In this document: piece by piece, positions 34,865 through 45,247 of the stretch
Layout of the letters: every line of letters starts with the position of its first letter
How positions within the stretch are numbered: position 1 is the first letter of the stretch
Assembly (NCBI GenBank): GCA_000827205.1
Contig: KN832555.1
Location: 2,819,011 to 2,883,010 of the forward strand
DNA: 64,000 nucleotides
Source: Plicaturopsis crispa FD-325 SS-3
Taxonomy: Eukaryota; Basidiomycota; Agaricomycetes; Amylocorticiales; Amylocorticiaceae
Direction: 5' to 3'
Notes under the pieces: generated by a model
Told to the model about the DNA's origin: nothing
The model's input: only the letters and a program-made list of their open reading frames with translations
The model's database searches: none
Position numbers and translations under genes: made by a program

Positions 34865-36176
34865 TTAGATCCTACGAGCATGGACAGTGTACAAGATCGA
34901 CACCATTCCATCTGTTTCCCTCATCCCCCTCAAAAATCCCTCAACCAACTCATTCACCCCGTCCTCCGGCCACTCGGCCTGCCTAAGCAGTGGCCTCACC
35001 GCCTCTGCATACCCAACCAGCATGTCGCGGTAAGCTATCCCAATCTCCCTCTGCTCCAGATTCGGCATCCAGTCACCGACAGGCACGTAGTAGCACTGCG
35101 CCGTCACGTCGCGGAAAAGGCCGGACTGGTGCAGCCAGTCGGGCACAACGCCTGCGACGCGTCCAAGACCGCGCGTGAGACGGAGCGCTTCGTCGATCGC
35201 GTCATAAAAGCGGTGGATCTCCTGAGGGATGTCGGTAGCCAGGTGCAGATCGGGGTGAAAGGCCAGGAAACGGCCCCATTCGTACGAGAGGAACAGTCCC
35301 CCGGCACGCAAGATGCGCGCGACCTCGTCCACCAAGCGAGGGTAGTCGCGAATCTGACCGGTCATAAAATAGAAGCATGGTGCATGAATATTCCTCCGAC
35401 TGAGATCCAAAAAATGTACATACCGCCAAGGAAACGCCGCAGGCGTGCACGAGATCAACATGCCCACTGCGCCACCGCAACGGCTGGTTGCAGTCGTGCA
35501 GCTCGAAGCGTGCATTGGTAGGCGGATACTGCGATGCGATAGGAACTACAACGGGGAGCAGTTATGAGGCAAGATATGATATCTGGAAACATAGTAGCTA
35601 CACACCAATGTCAAGTCCCCTGAATCGAACATGGTCGAATTCCCTCGCCATCTCTAAAACCCTAAAGTTACACAAAAATACAGACCGGGAGCTTGAGCAG
35701 CTGCAGGGATTCTAGGAAATGTGATCGCACCATTTGCCAGTTCCTGTACAGAGGTCGACAGCGAGCCTTTGCCGCCCTGGGATCGGAGCCAACACCTCGC
35801 GAACGGGGCCGATGTAGTTCGCACCGATGACCTGGCAGATCACGTCATGCTGCACATCGAGCCGCTGTAAAGGCAATCAAGCAATCAAAACCTAATGCGA
35901 ATGAAGAGTGGGGGTCGATAAGGGACGAACCCTTTGCTCCGATCCGTCGACTGGCAGGGGATACGGCAAGCCTATACCATGAGAATGGAAGAGACGACCG
36001 TCCCGCTCCTCGAAGTGAGTTACGAAATCCTCAGGTCGCCGGAGTTCTATTAGACCCGCCGTGTCAGATTCGTCGTCGGAGGCCTCGATATGACGACCTG
36101 GATCCTCGGATTCCCCCTCGTCTTCGGAGCCGGGGTCATACGCCTGGTTGCGAATTCCGTTGAATTCTCTCGCCAT
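34865..36176 (-). CDS. Class I SAM-dependent methyltransferase
   Basis: A fungal methyltransferase of the LaeA-like or general secondary-metabolite type. The start at 36176 gives MAREFNGIRNQAYDPGSEDE and an acidic N-terminus. The next exon reads HDVICQVIGANYIGPVREVL, then motif I AVDLCTGTGKWV, EMAREFDHVRFRGLDIVPIA (Asp of motif II), FELHDCNQPLRW and DLVHACGVSLA (motif IV region). The C-terminal exon carries IRDYPRLVDEVARILRAGG and LFLSYEWGRFLAF, ending at 34865. Introns lie near 35877..35928, 35660..35740, 35515..35610 and 35360..35424. It carries no targeting signal. Substrate is unknown. No polyketide or peptide synthase lies beside it, so cluster membership is not supported. Confidence 0.85.
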
Positions 36177-36983
36177 CTGTGGACTGAGGGCGATAGATTT
36201 AGTACATTGACGGGGGGCGGGCCTACTCGAAACCTTGCTTTATACGGCGCTCGGAGTCAAACACCTAAAAACACGGAGCAGAAGGTCCGCATCGGCTGAT
36301 CCCCGCGAAGCTGTAGGATATGGAAGGCAGGCCCTTCAAAACCTGCGGGGCTTCATGTTTGTATTTGTGGGTGCTACAGCATTAACCGCATACGGAATCT
36401 GCATGGGCACGGGTGACGGCAGTAAGCAGCCGTGAGGGTGAGCAAGTACTGCAGTTACAATCCAGATCCAATGAACGTACTGCATAGCTGTAGCCGGACC
36501 CTAGTAGCTTCGCTAGAGCCATCGATTGATGAGGGATAGAAGAGCGAACGCGCACAGGTGTTCAGGCGTGTGAATGAGATGAAAGAGAACGTATCAGTGG
36601 GTCCCGATCCCTTATGGTAAAACATGTTCCTGTCACGCCAAGGCTGCCGTAGACTGCTTGAATAACAAGGCAGATCCGCCGCGATTGTACGTTGTCCAAG
36701 CATTCAGAGCAATAGGTATATTGTCGCAATTGCGATTGCGCTAGCACTGAACGAAAAACATGCAGCAGCAGCAGTGGTAAGAGAAAGAAGTTCATGACTT
36801 TGTTGTGGGCGCTGGTGGGCGCACGGTGGCGCACGGTGGCGGTGGGCGTGGCCACCGACCCACGTGATATAGCCCCTATCCACCAGTCGCGTCGATTCCG
36901 TCCTCGCGTCTTGACTCTTGCGCTCTCCCATCATCAACTACAGCTTCAACTCAAGGCTTTTTACTTGAGCTATGCGCAAAAAC
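36177..36983. other. Divergent promoter region between methyltransferase and POL4
   Basis: About 800 bp separating two outward-facing genes. It includes a GC-rich imperfect tandem repeat (GGTGGGCGCACGGTGGCGCA, about 36810..36850) and a short minus-strand frame listed separately as a possible secreted protein. Otherwise nothing recognisable. Confidence 0.45.
36562..36795 (-). CDS. Possible small secreted Cys-containing protein
   Basis: A 77-codon frame starts MNFFLLPLLLLHVFRSVLAQ, which has the form of a secretory signal peptide ending in A-Q, and continues SQLRQYTYCSECLDNVQSRR with four cysteines in total. No homologue is recognised. It lies in the POL4 promoter region and may be chance; an upstream in-frame ATG exists at 36855. 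Small secreted proteins of this size are common in mushrooms, but there is no independent support. Confidence 0.25.
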   Translation of the reverse strand: MNFFLLPLLLLHVFRSVLAQSQLRQYTYCSECLDNVQSRRICLVIQAVYGSLGVTGTCFTIRDRDPLIRSLSSHSHA

Positions 36984-39900
36984 ATGGACGACATCGAAGA
37001 TTATTATGCAGAACAGCAGAAGATACTTGACATCCCAGAAGAAGATATCACCGAATACCTCAACCGACGGTCGAGGGCGAGCAATAGGACGTGCGTTATT
37101 CACCCATCTTGTTGGATGAGAGCTTCGCTAACCATAGCCGGTCTCTCCACAAAAGAATCCGTCTGAACTGCAGTGAAGACCCTGTATCACACGCTGACTT
37201 TGGAATCCCGCAGCACGACCATTCAGCCCCTCACTCGGTCCTTCTTGTTCCCGCAGCATCGGAACCCTCTGACAGGTAAGACTTCCGCCATATCTATCTA
37301 AATTCAAAGCGGCGTACTTACCTACATACGCATCTCAGTGCTAAGCGCAAGCTAAAAACACACACAGACAATGCCTGGCCCAATCCCAAAAGACAGAAAT
37401 ACATTGACGACGAGGATGCCGAGCTTGCATCACCGCAATCGAAAGGAGGCAGATCATCCTCCCGCCAGCCACACACTATACACGCGTGAGTCTTTGTCTG
37501 CTTATGCTGTATAAACTTCGTACATTGCTCATGTTCGGCCGAAGACCCGGCGGTAGTGCGCTTGCAAATGGTGCGGTAAATGCTTCACCAATGAATCTCC
37601 ACGCGCAGACATTCCTCCTCGATCCACTACGGAATCAGTCTGCGCAGCTCCCAGTCCCAATGGATGAAGAGATCTCCGAGTTCGAGGATCCTAGTCGCGA
37701 GAAGCGTACGATCCAGGGTGACCTATCGTCTGTGAAGGCCCCGTCGTCTCCAATCGGCCCTTCTACCAGTGTCGCGCAGACTAAAATAGCTGCACCTGAT
37801 ACACGAGCCAACGCGAGGTCAGAAACGCTTGATCCACAAGTTACATCTTTGCAGGCGGCACCTTCGATCTCCATCATATCGAGCCACGCCTCCACGGATC
37901 GACGCCGCCGCGACGAAGTTATCAAAACCACGCCCGTGAATGCTCTTCCCGGGCGAAACACAAGTAACGTTACTACACCAGGATCTCCTGCACGTGGTGC
38001 CTCTCGCAAAAACGTCCAGTTGGCTGCCAAGCCCGTGGCTGGCCCTTCCTCCAAGGTCGCGAAGAAACTCAAACCTAAATCCACGCCTGTCGCCGCACCC
38101 CCTGTAGAACCAGCCAAGAAGCAGAAGCAGAAGGGAAAGACAAAGAAAGACAAGCAGCTCATCACACCTTTTGATTACGCGCAGTCCTTATTGGCTAAAC
38201 AGACGAGACCGAAGGTCGTACAGTTCTTGAAGGGAAAGCACATATACTATGTTGGCGGAGATATGCAATATGCTGGAGAGAGAACACGAGGGAGAATGGA
38301 TCTCGTATGTTTCACAACTACCACTCCTGCATGATACTGACTTGTTCCCGAAGATCGTAAAGCACGGTGCCACACTGCAAGCAACCTACGACCCAAGTAC
38401 CGTCACTCACATTGTGACGGACGCTACTCCGACCCCCACGCTCCGGGCACTCGGTCTCAAGTCCTTATATGATATACCTCATCATGTCCCCACTGTTACA
38501 TGGCGTTGGATTCTGTCAGGGCTTGGAAAGGCGCAGAGAATGAAGGTCGTCGAGGGTCAGGAGGAGCCAGAGGTGAAGATGGCATTTGAGTTCGAGCATG
38601 CGGCCTTCGCGCAGCGGATTGATGCTGGGCCGGGTTGGGGTGGCCCAGGCACAGAGCCTGCGCCTCTTGTCTGGCCCGTGGGGCCAGACGCCAGAACGAG
38701 GCCGAAACCCAAACCTAACGCAAAATCAGCGGTGAAGGAGCCTAGCAAAGCGAGCGGGAGTGACGAGTTCAGCCATATCTCGTTCGTCCTGTCATTTCGT
38801 TTACTATTTCGGCGTTCAGCTAATGTCATTCGGAGCAGCGAGTTTACCCAGGAGAAACCAGTCCCAGCGGCTAAGAATGCGCAGGCTGCGGGATCGGATG
38901 CTCGAGGAAACACCCGAGACGAAGCGCCCGTGCAACTAGCGACTATAAGCCACGCCTCAGACAGCTCTGAGCCCATAACGCCAACAAGTGACCCATTGGC
39001 GGAATTTTACGCGCAGGCTACCGCCGATCATGAAGCCACTGTGAGTGAGCTTCACTGGCTTGATTCTGAATAAGACTGACATTTATGCACATTGCAGTGG
39101 CTTCAAAGTGAAGCATCAGAGCCCGATATCAACCCCTCTGGCAACGACGACGACGACGAAACCGATGACGAGGAAGAGTTTGTCGCAAAGGTTCCTCTAC
39201 AGAAACGGGTGCGATGCTTTTCTTCTAATGGCTCGCCATCGACTAATGTGTTGTAGGGTTTCACTTGTGATAACAAGGAAATCCAGCGAAGCGGGTGTCC
39301 CAACCAGGACATTGTCGAGAAGGTAACACATTCAACATTTAGCTGAGGCGTCCGAGACTCACATATAAATCAACCAGCTAACGGAGCTCATGGAACTACA
39401 CAAGGCCAAATCCAGTGCGGAGGATCACTGGCGAGTGTACAGCTATTCAAAAGGTGCGTCCTTTTTGCTCTCGTTCGAAAACTCCATGAACCAAAGGACT
39501 CCATGTTAGGTATTCGGGCGCTCAAGAATTATCCGCAACGCATCAAGTCATTCAACCAGGCCCGTTCTATACGTGGGATTGGCGAGAAGACAGCGGCAAA
39601 GGTATGCATCAATTCCGTCAGCCCACAATGCGAGTGCTCGTGACTTACACATACCAGATTATGGAAATCCTACAAACGGGTTCTCTCCGGCGCATTGGCT
39701 ACGAGCGCACGGAAGACGTTGAAGCGACTCGAATTTTTCAGGGTATATACGGCGTTGGTGCGTTGCTATTCCCTGGATACTTCCCTTCGTACTACGATCT
39801 TGCCATGACGCGTGTATTAATCCATTGGTGATACAGGGCGACAAATCGCATATCAATGGTATGCAAGTGGGTGTCGGACGCTCGACGATGTCAAAGCGCG

Positions 39901-41033
39901 TAAAGGCGGGATCACGCTCACGTCGCAGCAAGAAATCGGTGTTCGCTTTTACGATGGTATGCTGTTTTTTATACCGTCTTTCCCTGTAAATTTGAACACA
40001 CTCTCATCATAGACATCAATGAACGAATGCCGAGGAGCGAAGCTCAAGCCCTCTTTGATGCGATCAAGCCTATAGGTCTGTATCCTTCATTCGTTGTTTT
40101 GGCCATCGCTGAGCGGGCATCGTGCAGCGCTCAAAATCGACCCAAAATTATTCATAGAAATAATGGGTAGTTTCAGGAGGCATGTCCCCGTTTTGTTATG
40201 GCTTTACTATAATTAATTTTTTTTATCCATTGACGCTACAGGGGAAAGAAGGATTGCGGGGATATCGACATCATGATTACACGACCGACAGACGATGGGA
40301 AGACACACGCTGGTATGCCCTCGTCGTTGGCTCGTTTCTCTTTTATTTCTTACGGAGTCTTCTTGTCAAGGCGTCCTCCCTGAGCTCTTGTCAAGGCTAC
40401 GCCGCGCAGGTATCCTCACTGAGGATCTCAACCTACCGGAGGACCCGTACGACCTCGAAAATATCTACCGCGGGCTTTGCCGCTTGCCGCCAGGCTCGGA
40501 CGGCCCCCGTAAACGGCGTCGCATCGATTTCTTGACCGTACCCTGGCATTCACGCGGGGCCGCTTTGTTGTATTACACAGTGCGTCTGCAAATTATATCC
40601 TGCCAATATAAATTGAAGCTAACATGGTCTCTGCTTCACAGGGCGACGACATTGTACGCTCACTACTCGGTTATCCTTTGCTCCTGGTTTCCTGTGTTGC
40701 TCACGTTGGGATGTAGTTCAATCGCGCCATGCGCCTCAAAGCTAGCACACTCGGCTATTCACTAAACCAACGCGGACTATTTGGCGGTGTCATACGCGAT
40801 CCAAGGAACAGGACCATTAAGCTGTCTACAGGTACGCATTTTCAGCTATATATCGATCCAGCCATAATCAATGATGGTTTTTTTTTGCCTTGCAGGAACA
40901 TTAGTAGCTAGCGAAACGGAGCAGGAGATTTTCAAGATCCTTGGTACATTGTCTCTTATTATCCCTGTGAAACTGTACTTATCTTTACGCAGGCGTTCCT
41001 TGGCAGGAGCCCCATGAGAGGGTGCGGGGATGA
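36984..41033 (+). CDS. POL4: DNA polymerase X family, Pol4/DNA polymerase lambda
   Basis: A repair polymerase for end joining and base excision gap filling. It starts MDDIEDYYAEQQKILDIPEE (an in-frame ATG lies 12 nt upstream), followed by a long disordered region. A BRCT domain (LKGKHIYYVGGDMQYAGERT to VPTVTWRWILSGLGKA) lies at about 38220..38535. The lyase/8-kDa region follows (LTELMELHKAKSSAEDHWRV, IRALKNYPQRIKSFNQARSI with the RGIGEKTAAK helix-hairpin-helix), then fingers/palm: EIMGSFRRG joined to KKDCGDIDIMITRP (two catalytic Asp), RRIDFLTVPW (third Asp), TGDDIFNRAMRLKASTLGYS and LNQRGLFGGVI. It ends VPWQEPHERVRG with TGA at 41031..41033. Some ten short introns; that at 40180..40241 uses a GC donor. 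All three metal-binding aspartates are present. Confidence 0.93.
40180..40241 (+). other. POL4: GC-AG intron inside the POL4 catalytic motif
   Basis: The exon ends TTC AGG AG and is followed by GCATGTCC. The acceptor CTACAG precedes GGGAAAGAAG. Only this junction gives G-S-F-R-R-G-K-K-D-C-G-D-I-D, the invariant Pol X motif; the GT four bases inside would shift the frame. The donor AG/GCATGT resembles the known GC-AG consensus. Confidence 0.8.
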
Positions 41034-41395
41034 GTCGCCTCGGTCGCACGCGATGGGGCCGACCTGGTGTATATATTATGACTCGCGGCAATCGCTACTA
41101 GGTAATAGCCAGTACGCGGCGCGCGCGAGGTTGGGTTTTATCTGTCGGTAGACATCTGAGTATGCATGTTTGTATCCTTATTACAGTGGCGCTTGCATAT
41201 CGACTTGTTGATGAACGGAGCACGACGATGGATTGCATATACATTTTTAGCATCAACATTTGCAGTGCTAGCTGATACCTTCAAGTCGACCTTTATCCAT
41301 CGTCGGCTCCCTCGTTTCCCAGATTCTTCGCCGAAACATTTTACACTATGCAGACGCGATCATCTCCCCAGACGACAATTTTAGCCCAAACAAAA
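41034..41395. other. Convergent 3' region between POL4 and GH5 copy 2
   Basis: About 360 bp between two facing stop codons. No gene, repeat or RNA was recognised; it should hold the two polyadenylation regions. Confidence 0.5.
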
Positions 41396-43272
41396 TCAAG
41401 GAAGGTTTGGCACGGCTGGTTGAGAGCTTGGTGAGTAAGGGGCGGCAGATTGACAAGTGATTTACTTACCAGCAGCAGTCCAGAGAGGCTGGTCAGTGCC
41501 GTTCGCGTTCGGAGTCAGGGTGAGGATGTAAGTGGTGTCGAATGCACCGGCAGCCCACAAACTCCAGCCAACAATAGTATCGGAGTTTTCTTTGATGTAC
41601 GCTAGTTCCTGCCCGAGACTGCATTGCCGTTAGTAACTGGGCGACATCAGCTTTACGCTGGACTTACTCAGTCTCGCATGACGCAACGTTTCCTCCACCA
41701 GTTTCACTGAGGATGGCCTGCCGGTTGCCATTTGACTTGAGGAACGAAACGAGCGTGGTGAGGACATCGACATTGTTCTGTTTCGCCGCATGTCAGATGT
41801 TACGTTCCTCGGGCACGTATCGAGAATACACATACCGTCACACATTCTGCATGAGTACCACTGTTGTCACTGTCGAGATACTTGTGGACTGTGGTAATTT
41901 GTTGAGGAAATGCGCAGAGAAATAGTGGGAGGCAATTTACCGTCGAAGATCAGCTTGCTCGTGTCGCCGAGGGGGTCGGTGACTTTGACGAGATAAGGAC
42001 CGGCCTCAGTCGGGAATGCCTGAGCGCTAGCATAGCTAGATCCTGGCAACAAGAGGAAGTTGTCGGCACCGGCAGCACGAATGGCATTCACTGCCGCCTG
42101 GACCGAGTCTGCCCAGTCGGGAACAGAGTTCAAGTCGTGGGGCTCGTTCATCAGGCCAAACTAAGAGGAATTCGTGAGATCATGTCAAGGAAGGCGCTTC
42201 AGTGCTCACGATGACGTGGTCTTGGCTGGCATATTTGGCGGCGAGCTGAGTCCAGAGACTAGTGTACTGATCGTTCGTAGGGCCGCCTTGACCAATGATT
42301 TCACCGTTCCAGCGAGCATAGTTGTGCTATGGGTATATTTTGAGCATAAACCACTGCAAGATTTCCATGTGAACATACGAGATCAATGATGACATAGGGG
42401 CTGCTCGAGGCGGACAAAGCTGCCTGGACAGTGGTGTCGTATATCTCAAAAAATGTCTCGTTGATAGAGCCGCCAAGGGTAGGCGTCATAAGCTGCCAGG
42501 CTACAGGAGAAAAGTGATTAATATGCGATTCAACTATAACGTCAGACAAGACCAGCTTACCGAACGCTGTGAGAGAAATATTTGAGGCGTTGTTACTATT
42601 TACTGAAACTTATAGATGTACTTACGGACTCTAAACAGATTGGCACCTTGCGAGCCAAAGTGTTCATATTGCGCCGGCGGAGGGCTGACCGGGGGACCCG
42701 TGAAAGACCCGTCAGTAGCCTTGAGATAATGTTCGGTAAATTTGTTACATGCGAAGAGTGATCGCACTTACAACGGAGAAATCATAACCTGCGGTGTTGA
42801 CCCCACCAAGATAGGGAAGTGTAGCTCCCGTCGAAGAAGGGACAGCCGCGCTCGAGCTTGCGGTTGAACTTACAGGTAAACACTGCGAGTAATCTGTGAC
42901 ATATCCTGTGTTGAGGAAACGCGATAGATTGGGGAGGGTCTGGCTTACAGTCATTGGCGACAACGCAGGAGCTCCCCGCGACACAGGTCGTACTGCCAGC
43001 TAAGTCAAATGCGTATGTCAGATAGTGCTGCTAACTGAAGGGAGATCAGCTTACTCCAGCCGATGCCGCCACCTGGAAGGTGAATGAAGCATTGCGTTAG
43101 ATTAACACTATCGAAGGCGAATCAATGTCTCACACTGGGAGTATACCTATACTCCGAGTTAGTTTTGCCTGGAATGAGCCATGGTGGGATAATTACTCAC
43201 GCCTTGCTGAGCTCGAGCTGCTGCTGCAGCAACGAGGACGCCGAGAGCTCTTGTCACAGTATATTTTGTCAT
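41396..43272 (-). CDS. GH5 endo-beta-1,4-glucanase with N-terminal CBM1 (copy 2)
   Basis: A secreted cellulase with a cellulose-binding module. The start MTKYTVTRALGVLVAAAAARAQQG gives a signal peptide. The CBM1 is built from exon 43134..43146 (13 nt), exon 43055..43072 (18 nt), exon 42949..42999 and the next, reading VYSQCGGIGWTGSTTC then VAGSSCVVANDYYSQCLP, with all four Cys; the first aromatic is Tyr instead of the common Trp. A Ser/Thr/Ala linker (VSSTASSSAAVPSSTGAT) leads to LPYLGGVNTAGYDFSV and the GH5 domain: GLMNEPHDLN acid/base and SETGGGNVASCE nucleophile. The last exon encodes VPNLP, TGA at 41396..41398. Introns occur at matching places to copy 1. A TATA-like box lies about 50 bp upstream of the ATG. 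Confidence 0.93.
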
Positions 43273-43911
43273 GTCGGTACAGAAGGTTCGAATGATTTGC
43301 ACCGTATCATCCTGCCGTGTTATATACCAGCTCGCAGATGAGGCTAGAGCAGCGCCCTGTTCCCCTCATAGTAAGCCAGCGGGGCATTCACGGAAGCTGG
43401 TGTAAATTGAGCGATGATTGTCAATGCGTTCAGAGCAGTAGCGCCGAAGTTCACCCCCAGACATCCTCATCGTGCCAAAGATATTATCGAGTGAGCTGGC
43501 GTGATTGCCATCGAACGCAAAAATGTATGTGCCCCGGTGCATGCGAGCATTGGGCAGGTCGCGCTGAGATACTTGGACAAGCTCGGACAAGGATAGTCAA
43601 TAGACGGTGTCGGTCGAATCACCCAGCGGCGTTGACATAGAAAGAGGCATCGATTTTTCCGACGAAGATGCAGGAAATAAATATAAAGGCTGGTGGTCCT
43701 GGTCAAGTCCTGGTGGTGGTAGGAGAAAGAGGACCATGACAGTCACGCGCGACGCGACTGGCACCGTGTCGGAATAAAGCCGGCTCTGTATTTTTGTCCT
43801 TGGTCTGCTCTTGGTTCTTGCCTCTACCGCTTTACTTGCCGCTCTTCTAGAGTCTCTGCTCGCTGAACAGCGCACTCAAACCTACGCTGAAGTATCTGGA
43901 TTTGATCATAT
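43273..43911. promoter_or_regulatory. Divergent promoter region of GH5 copy 2 and LYR gene
   Basis: It holds the TATA-like GTTATATAC (plus strand, 43319..43327), and CGGGGCATTCACGGAAGCTGG at 43380..43400, TTTTTCCGACGA at 43654..43665, CAGTCACGCGC at 43740..43750 and GTCGGAATAAAGCCGG at 43768..43783. These correspond to blocks before GH5 copy 1. The first block contains GCGGGG, which fits the CreA/Mig1 consensus SYGGRG when the preceding G is counted; copy 1 lacks that exact match. No gene is supported. Confidence 0.6.
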
Positions 43912-45155
43912 ATGCTCGATCTTTCCGGTCCCCCACACTTCCCTCGCGCCGTGTTTGCGTTATACAGGTCTTATGTGCGAGAAACTAGAAACCTGCCTCA
44001 CATATATCTTCGGTAAGAAGCTCCGTCTGCATACGCTTCGCCCTCTCGATCAATTCGTAACAGACAGTTTTTCCGACTGAAGGCAGCGGATGAATTCCGA
44101 GTGCTTTTGAATGCCAGGAAGGTCCAAGTTCGAGAGACGAAATTCCGCCGAGCTCAACTAGTACGTGGCATCCCTTCATGCAACGGACTTTCGACTAATT
44201 CGAAGCAGGAACTACGAAAAGTGCGCAAGGCCAACCAAGGCGCTGCATGGGCTTTCGATCATGTCTTGGATCTGGCGTACGGGCGCAAAGGGAAACTTTG
44301 GCACGAGCTTTTGAATGTGCGATGATTGCTCGCACTTGATGACTCTCTTCTGATGATATCCTGTAGCCTCTGCTAACTAACCCTGGTGCCCCCCTCCCCC
44401 CGCGAATTATCTCTGGCGTCGACCGCTCACGTCCACCCGCGTTTTCACCCGAGATAACTGCACTCCTTACCTCAGGCCCCTCCCGCAGGACAGTCCCATT
44501 GAAGCTATCAGCATTGCAGACACCGCCACTTCTTCCCGCCCGCGCAGACCCAACCTCAGAGGAGGCGAGGCTGCTTGGACGCCTCAGTAAGCGCAGAGAG
44601 GTCAATTTGCGATGGCGAATTTTCAAGAAAGAAATTGCAAAGATACTACCCCCGTTACAAGTCAACGTCAAGGAAGCTGGAGACCCTAACGAATCAACCA
44701 TAGGATTCAGTAGCAACGCAGATGCTGCACGTACGGGAATTCGCGGGTTTGGCTTCCAAGGAAGTGGCATCATGGAGGAGCTCATCGATATCGCGGGGCC
44801 CACCATACGACCAAAGCCTCTCACAAGGCGAGAAAAGCGAAGAGAAGGTATCTCAACCGCGACAGCGACAACATCTCCCTTTGATTCCCCACCACGGCAT
44901 CCTCGATGGCTACGGAGACGTTACAAGGAACTCCTCTACAGAATTCCTCTCCTCACATATACCCCACGGAACCTACCTTCTCCGGAAAAACGTCCTGGCG
45001 GAAAGTATACAGTATCCCTCACTGAGAACGCACTGTCGACACGGATTCGTTCCAGTCCAAAACGGCTCCCTTACATTGATGATGTGGGTATGGCGTGGGT
45101 TCAGGATACAGCCCGAGCGGAGACGCGGGGAAAGGGGAGGCCCAAGAATAAGTAG
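43912..45155 (+). CDS. LYR-motif protein with long C-terminal extension
   Basis: LYR proteins are small mitochondrial assembly factors that bind acyl carrier protein and often the Fe-S machinery. The first exon reads MLDLSGPPHFPRAVFALYRS, containing the LYR tripeptide, then YVRETRNLPHIYLR. An intron of about 50 nt follows, then QFFRLKAADEFRVLLNARKV, matching the second helix of the family, and ELRKVRKANQGAAWAFDHVL. After a third intron (about 44316..44367) comes a long basic region (RRPRHPRW-type stretches, PYIDDVGMAWVQDT) ending at 45155. The total, near 360 residues, is much longer than the usual 80-120. The intron pattern was read by eye. The extension might be a separate domain that I do not recognise. 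Confidence 0.72.
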
Positions 45156-45247
45156 TGTAGTGTAACGAAAAAGCAAGGTTGCGGTAATAAATATATGAAA
45201 GCAACATGAACCTGCGAGCTCAAGTGTCTGCGAAATCCCTCCGGTCG

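Noticed and set aside
34850-35521. Plus-strand open frame over the methyltransferase
   Set aside because: The minus strand has clear methyltransferase motifs; the plus frame is its shadow.
34865-36176. Secondary-metabolite gene cluster around the methyltransferase
   Set aside because: Neighbours are HNH-like genes and a DNA polymerase; there is no synthase, P450 or transporter beside it.
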